The notes under the pieces were generated by a model. It was not told the origin of the DNA and ran no database searches. It was given only the letters and a program-made list of their open reading frames with translations. A stretch of DNA of 64,000 nt from Pseudodesulfovibrio nedwellii (lineage in GTDB: Bacteria > Desulfobacterota > Desulfovibrionia > Desulfovibrionales > Desulfovibrionaceae). The position numbers and the translations under genes are program-made. How positions within the stretch are numbered: position 1 is the first letter of the stretch; each line of letters begins with the position of its first letter. The stretch spans positions 2,165,501 through 2,229,500 of the forward strand of contig NZ_AP026709.1 of NCBI RefSeq assembly GCF_027923765.1, read 5' to 3'. Shown in pieces: positions 16,397 through 25,802 of the stretch.

Positions 16397-17584
16397 TCAA
16401 TCATCAGACTCTGCCGGTTTTTTCCTGAATCCCAATAGTTCCACACGGGTAACGGCCTTTCCACCGAACTTGCGGCGCACTTCATCCACTGCCTTATCCA
16501 ACTCGCTGGTAGCCTCTGCCTCATGTGGTGATTCTTCAAAAAGAGTCACCTGCCGCGTCCTTGAATCGAAGTTGGAAACCCCTACACCGATAAGCCGGAC
16601 TGCTCGACGCAACTGCAATTGTTCCAGCAATTCACAGACTGTCTCGAAAATAACGGCAGTTTCATCTGTTCGGCCTCCAAGACTCTTTGACCGCGTGATC
16701 TGCTTGAAGTCGGCATATTTAATCTTGAGCGTGACAGTCCGCCCCTTGTATTCATGCCGTCGCAGATCGGCCCCCACGCGTTCCGACTGGGTTAACAACC
16801 ACTTTCTGAGGATTTTTCTATCTGTCGTATCCTCATGAAATGTGTTTTCCGCACTGCAACTCTTGGCCCCGGAAGACTCCATAACCGGATTGGGATCTAT
16901 ACCGCGCGCGCGATCATGCAATGCGCCGCCATATTTGCCAAGCCTTTCCTCCCAAAAATCACGTGGCTTAAGCAAAACATCACCACAGGTCCGCACGCCA
17001 AGGCGTTTCAATATCTCCACCAATTTCTTCCCCACACCGGGAATCTTCTTCACCGGCAGGGTTTGCAAAAAGGCAGAGGCCTCGTCATGTCGTATGATAT
17101 AAATACCATTGGGCTTATCCATATCCGAAGCAATCTTCGCCAAAAAGCGGACAGGGGCCGCTCCAACGGAACACGTCAATCCCGTGACTTCCACCATACG
17201 GGCCTTGATTCTACGACACACCTCTTCAATGGGACCAAAAAGACGTTCGAGACCGGTTCCGTCCAGATAGGCTTCATCCACGCTTGCCTGCTCTACCGTA
17301 GGGGAAAACTCCCGCAACACGCCCATGGCCTGCCGTGAAATTTCCTTGTAACGCTTCATACGTCCCGGCACGAGAATAATATTCGGACACAATTGCCGAG
17401 CCTTGACCACGCTCATGGCCGAGTACACGCCAAAAGCCCGCACTTCATAGCTGGCAGCGGATACAACGCTTCGATCCGAAGTGCCGCCCACAGCCACAGG
17501 CTTACCGCGCAACTCAGGATTATCGAGTTGCTCCACTGACGCGAAAAAAGCATCCATATCTATGTGGAGTATCCAATTCTGCAT
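16397..17584 (-). CDS. dinB: DNA polymerase IV (Y family)
   Basis: Error-prone translesion polymerase. The 395-residue protein shows the family start HIDMDAFFASVEQ with the first metal-binding Asp, the YEVRAFGV finger segment, and ASVDEAYLD carrying the catalytic Asp-Glu near residue 103; a helix-hairpin-helix GVGKKLVEILK and the little-finger domain follow. The C-terminal tail carries no clear beta-clamp motif that I can identify. No LexA box could be identified in the short upstream gap, so SOS control is not shown. Confidence 0.93.
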   Translation of the reverse strand: MQNWILHIDMDAFFASVEQLDNPELRGKPVAVGGTSDRSVVSAASYEVRAFGVYSAMSVVKARQLCPNIILVPGRMKRYKEISRQAMGVLREFSPTVEQASVDEAYLDGTGLERLFGPIEEVCRRIKARMVEVTGLTCSVGAAPVRFLAKIASDMDKPNGIYIIRHDEASAFLQTLPVKKIPGVGKKLVEILKRLGVRTCGDVLLKPRDFWEERLGKYGGALHDRARGIDPNPVMESSGAKSCSAENTFHEDTTDRKILRKWLLTQSERVGADLRRHEYKGRTVTLKIKYADFKQITRSKSLGGRTDETAVIFETVCELLEQLQLRRAVRLIGVGVSNFDSRTRQVTLFEESPHEAEATSELDKAVDEVRRKFGGKAVTRVELLGFRKKPAESDD

Positions 17585-17618
17585 CCAATAAATATCTCAG
17601 AAAAGGTTAGATCAAAAA

Positions 17619-19022
17619 TTAATTCTGTCCGGCCCGTGCAAAGACCTGTTTGCACTCTTCCACAAAATTTCGCGCCATATCAGGGTTGCTCCCAAAATGC
17701 ATATGAACATAGGAGCCAAGTGTATTGCCCACCTGAAAACCCTCAGGGGTGTCGATGGGACCTTTGCGCCCGGTCATGGAATAAATGGAAAGCAATGATT
17801 GCATGCAGGGGTCATCCTGAATGGAAGAATAATGAAATTCATGACCACGAGCACAAGTACCGGCAGGGCCAAGCACCGTATCCGCCTGAGTAGTCACTTC
17901 CCGATAGCCCAATGCGCGAAACTTTTCGAACATTTCCGCTCGAATGGGGAATACCCCGGACATGGCATACCGCCCCCGTCCGGTGATGATGTCATTCATC
18001 AGATACATGAACCCACCGCACTCGGCATAGACAGGACGACCGGATTCACAAAATTCCTTGATCTCCCGACGAAGCTTGTTGTTCTGCCCCAATTCAAAGA
18101 CATACAACTCAGGATACCCGCCACCGAGGTACAGGCCATCCAATTGCTCAGGCAATCGTGTATCCTCAAGCGGTGAAAACTCTATCAACCGTGCTCCGGC
18201 CTCACGCAGGAGTCGCAAATTTTCTTCGTAATAAAAGCAAAAGGCATTATCCCGAGCCAGACCAATGGTCACACTTGGCAATTGCGGCACAGGCTCAAAC
18301 GGTGGCACGACCTCGATATCAGGCAGGGCGTCCAGCAGGGAATCCAAATTCAGCCCAGTCTCCACCCAATCGGCCAGCCGTTGATAACGACTCATATCCG
18401 GGCCTTCCTGATCTGGGGTGACAAGCCCGAGATGACGCGATGGTGTTGCGATGGCTTCATCACGTTTCAGACAGCCAAGCACTGGAACATCCGGTACCAA
18501 TGACATGGCTTCATGAAGCAATTCACAGTGAGAATCGCTGCCCACACGGTTGAAGATGACCCCGGCAATATTTACATCGGGATCAAATCCGGCATACCCG
18601 GAAACCAATGCAGCCGCAGATCTGGCCATGGATCGTGCATCCACAACCAAAATGACGGGCAACCCGAGATTCTTGGACATCTGCGCCGTGGACCCATGAT
18701 CAGCAGTACCGGAAATACCGTCGAATAACCCCATGACGCCTTCGATGATAGCCACGTCGCACTCTGCGCCATATCGATTAAAAATATCAGTATTGGTCGA
18801 CTCACTGAGCATCCAACCATCCAGATTATGACTGGGTACAGGCTCTCCGTTTCGGGCACAGGCCAACGCATGATGGCCGGGATCAATAAAATCTGGACCA
18901 CATTTGAAGGGCTGTACGGCCACCCCTTTACGCACAAGTGACGCCATCAGACCAAGCGAAATCGAGGTCTTGCCGCATCCACTGTGCGTTCCGGCAACAA
19001 TAAAGGCCTTGAGAGTGCTCAT
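17619..19022 (-). CDS. cbiA: Cobyrinate a,c-diamide synthase
   Basis: Glutamine-dependent amidation of cobyrinic acid at positions a and c in cobalamin (anaerobic pathway) synthesis. The 467-residue protein has the dethiobiotin-synthetase-like ATP-binding domain (P-loop AGTHSGCGKTS at residue 10, GPDFIDPGHH) and a C-terminal type 1 glutamine amidotransferase domain with the nucleophile cysteine in YAECGGFMYL near residue 335 and a YVHMHFGSNP end. AAAGGA supports the start. No other cobalamin genes are adjacent. Confidence 0.93.
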   Translation of the reverse strand: MSTLKAFIVAGTHSGCGKTSISLGLMASLVRKGVAVQPFKCGPDFIDPGHHALACARNGEPVPSHNLDGWMLSESTNTDIFNRYGAECDVAIIEGVMGLFDGISGTADHGSTAQMSKNLGLPVILVVDARSMARSAAALVSGYAGFDPDVNIAGVIFNRVGSDSHCELLHEAMSLVPDVPVLGCLKRDEAIATPSRHLGLVTPDQEGPDMSRYQRLADWVETGLNLDSLLDALPDIEVVPPFEPVPQLPSVTIGLARDNAFCFYYEENLRLLREAGARLIEFSPLEDTRLPEQLDGLYLGGGYPELYVFELGQNNKLRREIKEFCESGRPVYAECGGFMYLMNDIITGRGRYAMSGVFPIRAEMFEKFRALGYREVTTQADTVLGPAGTCARGHEFHYSSIQDDPCMQSLLSIYSMTGRKGPIDTPEGFQVGNTLGSYVHMHFGSNPDMARNFVEECKQVFARAGQN

Positions 19023-19075
19023 TCGTGTCCTTTGTCCACTATACTATCCGCAAAAACCATCAACAGAATCACCGT

Positions 19076-19807
19076 CTAAATCAATCCCTTGTTCGTCAGG
19101 TAATCCAGCATCTTCTTGCCTTCAGGGTGGGTCGGATCAAGCGCCAAGCACCGAGACACGGCCTCGCCGCACTTGGCCCAATCCTTGCGATCAAAATGGG
19201 CACGCGCCAGATTGTACCAAAGGTTCTCGTCATTATCGGCGAGATCAATCGCACGTTTATAGTAATCAACAGCCTGCCCGGTTAGCTTCTTTTTTCTCAA
19301 GGCTATGCCATACTCGTTAAACAGATGCTTGTGATCCTCACTAAACGCTGACTCAATCCTGATGATTCTGTCAAAAACTTTTCTGGCCTTATCGTCCTCA
19401 TCCCGGGCCAACAGACAAAGTCCGATACCAAAGTTAGCCCGTACGTTCTGTTCATCCAAATTAAGCGCATTGGCATATTCGTATTCCGCAGTAAAATTTT
19501 CTCCGCGTTTACGAAACTTGTCACCACGGGCCACGGATTTCTGGACCTTACGTAAATTTCCGACAACTTCCTTGAAGAGTTGCGGCATGGGCAGATAATC
19601 AGCCAGTAACTGATCTTTGGTTACCTCCTCCACTTCACCGAACGGCACATTCTTATTGTTCAACCCTTGGAGTTCGATCATATCATCTTCTACCTCACGG
19701 GCGTAGTACAAGGCAGTCTGATTGACTCGTCGGGCAGTCGTGCCGGTGCCAATTTTGGCCATCCGTTCAATAGAAAAAACACCCTCGATAGGGCTGACTG
19801 GAATCAT
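19076..19807 (-). CDS. TPR-repeat protein
   Basis: A 243-residue cytoplasmic protein with at least three tetratricopeptide repeats in its C-terminal half (about residues 95-235: SVARGDKFRKRGENFTAEYEYANALNL, QAVDYYKRAIDL, WAKCGEAVSRCLAL). The N-terminal 70 residues, including MAKIGTGTTARRVNQ and YYAREVEDDMIEL, are not repeat and look conserved. TPRs mediate protein-protein contacts; the partner is unknown. It lies between cbiA and nhaA without clear operon evidence. Confidence 0.82.
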   Translation of the reverse strand: MIPVSPIEGVFSIERMAKIGTGTTARRVNQTALYYAREVEDDMIELQGLNNKNVPFGEVEEVTKDQLLADYLPMPQLFKEVVGNLRKVQKSVARGDKFRKRGENFTAEYEYANALNLDEQNVRANFGIGLCLLARDEDDKARKVFDRIIRIESAFSEDHKHLFNEYGIALRKKKLTGQAVDYYKRAIDLADNDENLWYNLARAHFDRKDWAKCGEAVSRCLALDPTHPEGKKMLDYLTNKGLI

Positions 19808-19882
19808 ATTTTTTTATCCGTTATTTCGTTGAAGTTTCCGCCAGTCCCTTAAAACCGGCGAGTCTGAGCATAATACACATCT

Positions 19883-21253
19883 TCAGCGTTGTTGAGAAGC
19901 CTGCTCCTTGAGCATTTCCTCAAGAGAAGGCGCACTGCGCAAAACAAGATAACCGGCAATTCCGGCAATAACAGAAGCCCCGAGAATGGCTGTCTTGGCC
20001 CCAGTCAACATGGCTGGAGAATCTCCAAAGGCCAATGTCGCAATGAACAGTGACATAGTGAAACCAATACCACCAAGCATCCCCGCGCCAATGAAATGTT
20101 TAAGGTGAATTCCGCGTGGGACTCCCCCGGACAACTTGAAAATCAGCAGCACAGCAAGGACAATGCCGATGGGTTTCCCCAGTACCAACCCAAAGGAGGT
20201 TCCAAGAGCTACCTTGCTCGAAAGCACTACCCCCATATCTCCACCGAGCATCACGCCAGCATTGGCCAGTGCAAAAATAGGCATGATGGCATAATCAACC
20301 AAAGGGTGCAGCCCGTGTTCCAACCGCTGCAACGGAGTCTGAGCACGGGAAGATATATACTGCATGGACAGCAAGGCTGACTGCATGGCCGAATTGGTCA
20401 ACACCGAGGCTCCCGGACGAACCGAGGCTTTATAATCATCAAGAATGCCAGTAGCATTGTAGGAGAAAGCCGCAGCATCACACTTGGTTCGAGCCGGAAT
20501 CATAAACGCCATAAGTACGCCAGCAACCGTAGAGTGGACGCCTGATTTGAGGACCGTCAACCAAACAAGTATTCCCACTGCGGCATAAAAAGCGGGGGAA
20601 CGGATGCCCATCCGGTTCCCAGCAAAAGCAACGAGTAGGAACGCCCCGGCTGCCAAAAGAAGCCAGAAAGAAATATCGGAGGTATAAAAGAGCGCAATAA
20701 CCAGAATACCACCCAAATCATCAACAATAGCCACGGCGGTCAAAAAGATTTTGATCTGATAAGGAATCCGATCGCCCAACAGACTGAGGATTCCGAGAGC
20801 AAAAGCAATATCCGTGGCCATTGGAATAGCCCATCCACTCGCAGAGTCAGTACCCCAGTTAATTATTACATAGATGGAAGCAGGAACAATCATGCCCCCG
20901 ATAGCAGCGGCAATAGGAAGGACAGCCTGACTGCGGGTCGACAATTCGCCCACCATAAATTCACGCTTGATTTCTAGACCGACCACGAAAAAGAACAGGG
21001 CCATAAGCCCATCGTTGACCCACAAGATGACTGGTTTGGACAAAGAAGCGTGACCGAAGCCAACAGTAAACTTGGTATTCCAAAGGGCGACATAGGTATC
21101 AGCCCATGGAGAATTGGCCCAAAGAAGAGCTACTGCGGCGCAAATGATGAGCAGTATGCCACCCGTCGCCTTGGACTTAAAGAACTCTTGGAACGGCAAA
21201 AGGACCTGTTCGATGGGTTCCAATCCACAAACCATGAGTTCTTTGATAGCCAT
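19883..21253 (-). CDS. nhaA: Na+/H+ antiporter NhaA
   Basis: Inner-membrane antiporter of 456 residues with about 12 membrane helices. The transport Asp pair is present in AIVDDLGGILVIALFYT (equivalent of Asp163/Asp164 in E. coli), and TAMSLFIA-like C-terminal helix GFTMSLFIATLAFG is conserved. The protein is longer than E. coli NhaA (388 residues), with the extra length in a loop between helices (DAAAFSYNATGILDDYKASVRP region). GGGAG ten bases upstream supports the start. It is likely to serve sodium and pH homeostasis in a marine or brackish organism. Confidence 0.93.
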   Translation of the reverse strand: MAIKELMVCGLEPIEQVLLPFQEFFKSKATGGILLIICAAVALLWANSPWADTYVALWNTKFTVGFGHASLSKPVILWVNDGLMALFFFVVGLEIKREFMVGELSTRSQAVLPIAAAIGGMIVPASIYVIINWGTDSASGWAIPMATDIAFALGILSLLGDRIPYQIKIFLTAVAIVDDLGGILVIALFYTSDISFWLLLAAGAFLLVAFAGNRMGIRSPAFYAAVGILVWLTVLKSGVHSTVAGVLMAFMIPARTKCDAAAFSYNATGILDDYKASVRPGASVLTNSAMQSALLSMQYISSRAQTPLQRLEHGLHPLVDYAIMPIFALANAGVMLGGDMGVVLSSKVALGTSFGLVLGKPIGIVLAVLLIFKLSGGVPRGIHLKHFIGAGMLGGIGFTMSLFIATLAFGDSPAMLTGAKTAILGASVIAGIAGYLVLRSAPSLEEMLKEQASQQR

Positions 21254-21288
21254 GGTTCAGCTTCTCCCTTTGAAAGTTATCGCCCCAA

Positions 21289-23862
21289 TCAGGTTCCTGT
21301 TCCACTTGCCAGCAGTTTGTCCACTTCTCCCACGGTCATGGGTTTGTAGAAGAAATATCCCTGGACAAATTTGCACCCTTCATTTTCCAGAAACTCCAAC
21401 TGCCCGGAAGTTTCCACTCCCTCTGCAACGATCTTAAGCCCAAGGGACTCTCCAAGAGAGAAAACAGTTCGCACAATGGCCTGACTATCCGCGTCAGTTT
21501 CCACGTCGATCACAAAACTCCGATCCACCTTGACCACATCAATGGGGAACCTTTGCAGATAGGACAGGGAAGAATAGCCTGTTCCAAAGTCGTCAATGCA
21601 AATCCTGACACCGATGTCCTTCAAATGCTGAAGCATCTCTTCGGCAAGGGCCGGATTATCCATGAGAGCGGATTCAGTAATCTCAATATTGAGGGAATCC
21701 GATCCCAACCCAGAATCTTCCAAGGCACGGGCAACTTGTCCCCCCAGCATGGAATGACCAAAATGTTTCCCTGAAATATTAATATTGATGGTCAACTCGC
21801 TGCCGGACTTGACTCCAAGAACGGTCTGCCATCGCTTGACCTGCGCGCAGGCCTCCTCAAGGACAAGATTGTCGATCGAGTAGATTAGCCCTGTATCCTC
21901 GGCCAAAGAAATAAAATCGACAGGCCCAATAATGCCGTGTTCCGGATGCTTCCAGCGAACCAACGCCTCAAAACCGCAAACCCTACGCGTATCGAGCCGA
22001 ACGATGGGCTGGTAGTACACCTCAAATTCACGCAAATCCACGGCACGGCGCAGATCCGTCTCCAGTTCCATCAACTGTAATGCCTGATCGTGCATCTTGC
22101 GATTGAACACCTTGAACCGGGATTTGCCCAACTCCTTGGCGCGGTACATGGCTGTATCAGCGTCACGCAGTAAGGCCTCAGGACGATCATAGCCATCAGT
22201 CTTGAGTACAATTCCGAGGGATGCCGAGGTAAAGACTTCATTGCCACCGATATTAAACGGCTGTCGCACCCCTTCAAGAATACGCCGAGCAATGGCGATG
22301 GCGTCTTTGGGAGCGGAAATTTCTTCCTGCAAAATAGCAAATTCATCACCACCGAATCGAGCAATAGTATCCACGGACCGACCACAACTTTCCAAGACAC
22401 GGGCAACGCCGCGCAAAAGCTCATCACCCGCATCATGCCCCAAGGAATCGTTAACCACTTTGAAACGGTCAAGATCCATATATAGGACCGCAAACATATG
22501 TTTACGACGACGGGAACGTTCCATAGCCATCCGCAGGTGATCCAAAAACAAGGCGCGGTTGGGCAACCCCGTCAGCGGATCGTGGAAAGCCTGTCGCTTC
22601 AACTGATCTTCAGCCTTCTTGCGCATGGTGATGTCTTCGATAGACCCCTCATAGCAAATCAGGTTGCCTTCGTTATCCACAATCTTACGCACATTCTCCG
22701 CGATCCAGATAATACGGCCATCGCGCTTACGTACCTTGGAGATGAAATTCTTAATTTCATCCTTGTCTTCAAAATTATGTAAAAATTCCTTACGCCGACT
22801 CGGGTCCACGTACATCTGCGTACCAATGTCGTAAATGGAGCTCATAAGGTCTTCAGGCGACTTGTATCCGAGGATACGGGCAAGAGCCGGATTGGTATCC
22901 TGAAAACGACCGCTGGGCGAAGATTGATAAATGCCCTCTACGGCATTCTCAAATATAGCACGGTATTTTTTCTCAGCCTTGCGAAGGGCATCTCCGATCA
23001 CCTTTCTCTCGGCAATTTCGATCTTAAGTTGGGTGTTGGTCCGCATAAGCTCGCCGGTCCGTTCTTCGACCTTCTGCTTCAAGGCATCACGGGCGTCCTG
23101 AAGCTGGTGTGTCTTCTGTCGGACACGATCTTCAAGGTTGCTCACCAGCTCAGATATCTGCCCGGTCATGGCTTGCATGGCCTTGGCCAACTGCCCCACT
23201 TCATCATTGGACTTGATATCTGGGACGTTGGTAAAATCCTTGACCGCGACGCGGCCAGCGTATTCAGACAACTGCGTCAATGGCTTGGAGATATTCAAAA
23301 CAAAAATGAACGCCAGCAAAACACTGGCCCCGAAAAGAATGAGCATGACCACTTGCTGTTCGACCACGGCTTCCTGAATATTTCGCAGAATGACCGCCAT
23401 ATCCATGCCGATATGCACATATCCGGCAATACCGGTCAGAATCGGGCTTGTCACATGCAAAAAATCTTCGCCGTCCAACCGCACGTTACGAATGATATGC
23501 TCTTCCTGATTATGCTGAAAAGATGTCTCGGCGACCATGTGAGATACAGCATCTGGCACTTCAGGAACAAACGTATGCGCAAGGATTCTTCCCTCTTCAT
23601 CAGCCACCAAAACATACGAGACGCCTGCGATGGACTGATACTGGTCGATACGGGACTGCACCGACCCCGCATCCTGACTCAAAATTGTTGAAATATCAGA
23701 CTCTGCGACACTCCGGGCCAAAGCAAGGGCTTTTGACTCGTATTCGCGCGTCATTTCACGTTTAATCCGATTACTAAACGTCAAAGAAGTCACCACGGCA
23801 ATCATGCCGAAAACGACGACCATAAAGATCAATGGCTTGATAAAAAGTTTTGGAGCTTTCAT
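21289..23862 (-). CDS. Membrane-bound HAMP-PAS-GGDEF-EAL protein (c-di-GMP turnover)
   Basis: An 857-residue protein. Two membrane helices (about 9-29 and 171-191) flank a periplasmic sensor of about 140 residues; then HAMP (about 192-246), a coiled coil, PAS (about 300-415), GGDEF (about 425-585) and EAL (about 595-850). GGDEF is intact and preceded by the RxxD inhibitory site (RSVD). The EAL half keeps FEALVRW, NINISG, IEITES, IDDFGTGYSS, VAEGVET and VQGYFF, so both cyclase and phosphodiesterase activity are possible. Its ATG overlaps the stop codon of the upstream binding-protein gene by one base (TAATG), so the two are translationally coupled; that start is preferred over 23880. Confidence 0.94.
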   Translation of the reverse strand: MKAPKLFIKPLIFMVVVFGMIAVVTSLTFSNRIKREMTREYESKALALARSVAESDISTILSQDAGSVQSRIDQYQSIAGVSYVLVADEEGRILAHTFVPEVPDAVSHMVAETSFQHNQEEHIIRNVRLDGEDFLHVTSPILTGIAGYVHIGMDMAVILRNIQEAVVEQQVVMLILFGASVLLAFIFVLNISKPLTQLSEYAGRVAVKDFTNVPDIKSNDEVGQLAKAMQAMTGQISELVSNLEDRVRQKTHQLQDARDALKQKVEERTGELMRTNTQLKIEIAERKVIGDALRKAEKKYRAIFENAVEGIYQSSPSGRFQDTNPALARILGYKSPEDLMSSIYDIGTQMYVDPSRRKEFLHNFEDKDEIKNFISKVRKRDGRIIWIAENVRKIVDNEGNLICYEGSIEDITMRKKAEDQLKRQAFHDPLTGLPNRALFLDHLRMAMERSRRRKHMFAVLYMDLDRFKVVNDSLGHDAGDELLRGVARVLESCGRSVDTIARFGGDEFAILQEEISAPKDAIAIARRILEGVRQPFNIGGNEVFTSASLGIVLKTDGYDRPEALLRDADTAMYRAKELGKSRFKVFNRKMHDQALQLMELETDLRRAVDLREFEVYYQPIVRLDTRRVCGFEALVRWKHPEHGIIGPVDFISLAEDTGLIYSIDNLVLEEACAQVKRWQTVLGVKSGSELTININISGKHFGHSMLGGQVARALEDSGLGSDSLNIEITESALMDNPALAEEMLQHLKDIGVRICIDDFGTGYSSLSYLQRFPIDVVKVDRSFVIDVETDADSQAIVRTVFSLGESLGLKIVAEGVETSGQLEFLENEGCKFVQGYFFYKPMTVGEVDKLLASGTGT

Positions 23863-25100
23863 TACCGCCACTGCTCCCAATTTTCAACGGCCTGGAACAG
23901 ACCGTCAATCACCGTCGTAAAATACACGGCATCCAATCCTTGATGACCATTCCGACTGAAATCGGCTTTGACACCAATACCAAGATCAAAGTCCTTGATT
24001 GAGGCAAGCACCTCTGGAATCCGCGTCTTCATAGGATCATCCGACATACGCGTGATCATTTCACCCAGCACCACACCGTTGAGAAATCCCTCAAAACTCA
24101 CATAGCTAAACTTTCTTGGCGTATAATCATCATTTTGGGCCACGGGCTCATAGTGATAGCCATCCATGATCTTACGATACAGCCGCACACCCGGCAGACT
24201 CAGATCCGTATAACTCGGCACAACTTGAGAATTAATCAGATTCTTTGTGTAGTCCCTGTGAACCCGGTTCCCTTCTGTCATCAACAGTTCAAGCATCTTG
24301 TCACTGTCAGCAAAAGATAACCCAGCAATGGGTGCCTTATACCCAGCATTCCGTGCATCACGAATAAACGCAGCTTGAGAAGCGTAAGTACCAACGACAA
24401 TAATAGCCTCCGGGTCAGACTCCATCAACAAGGCAACCTCTGAAGAAAAGTCCTGCGAAAAAGAAGCTCCGCGTCGATAGGCTGCTTCACCGGAAAGAAG
24501 GAGACCATGACGCTCAAGGGCCCTGTGCACACCGTCCCAACCAGTTCGTCCATAGGCATCGCTCTGATAAAACACCCCAATGCGCTTACGGCCAATCGCG
24601 ACGAGTCTGTCCACTAGCCCCCGAGTCTCATCAAAATAGGATGCCCGAAGATTGTAAACATACTTACCGAACGGCTCTGTGCGTAGCGGCTGTGCACCGG
24701 TAAAGGGGAAGAGCAGAAAAATATTTCTGTCTTCAAATTTCTGAAGCAAGGGAAGAATATGCGTGGTGGTCGGCGTTCCCACATAGGAGAAGAGCGCAAA
24801 AACATCATCATGATCTATGAAGCGAATCGTGTTCTGAAAACAAGGGGCAGGGTTGTAGCCATCGTTGGCAGGGATAACCTTGATGGTCCAACCATTTGCT
24901 CCGCCTACCGCGTTGAAATGGTCGATATATGCCATGAAACCACGATAAAACTCTATACCGAGTTCACCGTTGGCACCCGTAAAGGCGGCAGACATGCCAA
25001 ACGTCAACTCACGCGAAGTATCTGCTCTGGCAGGGACGCATGGAAAGGCCATCCACGCAAGCAGGAGCAGAGTCATCGCACAACGCCATATGAGAGTCAT
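23862..25100 (-). CDS. Periplasmic ligand-binding protein (LivK/ABC substrate-binding type)
   Basis: A 412-residue type I periplasmic binding protein with a signal peptide (hydrophobic MTLLLLAWMAFPCVPARA). The fold signatures are ELTFGMSAAFTGANGELG, VIPANDGYNP, FSYVGTPTTTHILPLL, GVFYQSDAYGRTGWDG and IVVGTYASQAAFIRDA, as in branched-chain amino acid or amide receptors. No permease or ATPase gene is near. Its stop codon overlaps the ATG of the GGDEF/EAL gene, so it probably feeds ligand information to that periplasmic sensor. The start is uncertain: 25100 gives a normal signal peptide, 25163 adds 21 residues; neither has a strong binding site. Confidence 0.86.
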   Translation of the reverse strand: MTLIWRCAMTLLLLAWMAFPCVPARADTSRELTFGMSAAFTGANGELGIEFYRGFMAYIDHFNAVGGANGWTIKVIPANDGYNPAPCFQNTIRFIDHDDVFALFSYVGTPTTTHILPLLQKFEDRNIFLLFPFTGAQPLRTEPFGKYVYNLRASYFDETRGLVDRLVAIGRKRIGVFYQSDAYGRTGWDGVHRALERHGLLLSGEAAYRRGASFSQDFSSEVALLMESDPEAIIVVGTYASQAAFIRDARNAGYKAPIAGLSFADSDKMLELLMTEGNRVHRDYTKNLINSQVVPSYTDLSLPGVRLYRKIMDGYHYEPVAQNDDYTPRKFSYVSFEGFLNGVVLGEMITRMSDDPMKTRIPEVLASIKDFDLGIGVKADFSRNGHQGLDAVYFTTVIDGLFQAVENWEQWR

Positions 25101-25295
25101 TTTTAGCACGGACAATTTATGCCATTCATACCAAAAAAGCGCAACCAATCTACCACTTTTCATTGGCTAGCACCCAAATGAAAATTCATTCAATACCAAC
25201 ACGCTTCATAGACACCGTCAGAGCCGTGTCATGTATGAACAAAGACCGCATTTCACAATGCGCTCAATCAAAAAACATACTTTTTGGATGGGATA

Positions 25296-25775
25296 TTAAA
25301 CGGCGTGAACAAACTCACAACTCATGGAGCCATCTTTATCGACTGTCACCAGAGCCAAAGAACCTGATTCACCTAAAGAGCCGGGATTTAAGAGTTGAAC
25401 CCCTTCAACAACTGACCAATCCCTGACATGGGTATGCCCATAGCAAACCAGATCATACTCAGCTCCAAAAGCCTGAGCCACAGCAACCGGGACTTGTGGA
25501 CGTGGTCCCCACCCATGGGTGACACCAACAGTCAATGGTCCCAGCTTACGCGATAACATAGGCTTGAGCATGTCAGCCAGTTGCGGGTCCCAATCACAAT
25601 TGCCACGCACACAGATAAAATTTTCATGCTGCATGAAATAGGACCATATCGCGAAAGAAGTGATGTCACCACAATGCACAAGTACATCGGCAGGGGCAAG
25701 CCACGTAGAATACACTTCATCAAGCCAGGCTGGAACCGAGCTCATGTGGGTATCCGAAATAACGGCAATCTTCAT
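25296..25775 (-). CDS. YfcE/MJ0936-type metallophosphoesterase
   Basis: A 159-residue calcineurin-like phosphoesterase of the small YfcE/MJ0936 family (COG0622). All metal-binding blocks are visible: SDTHMS (residue 7), VHCGDITS, RGNCD and the GHTH block CYGHTHVR, plus VTHGWG. Members hydrolyse phosphodiesters in vitro; the natural substrate is unknown. It stands between the binding-protein gene and the mla operon, 28 bases downstream of mlaA on the same strand, so it may be the last gene of that transcript. Confidence 0.9.
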   Translation of the reverse strand: MKIAVISDTHMSSVPAWLDEVYSTWLAPADVLVHCGDITSFAIWSYFMQHENFICVRGNCDWDPQLADMLKPMLSRKLGPLTVGVTHGWGPRPQVPVAVAQAFGAEYDLVCYGHTHVRDWSVVEGVQLLNPGSLGESGSLALVTVDKDGSMSCEFVHAV

Positions 25776-25802
25776 AGAAAAAAGGGATTACGTCAGGAAA
25801 CG

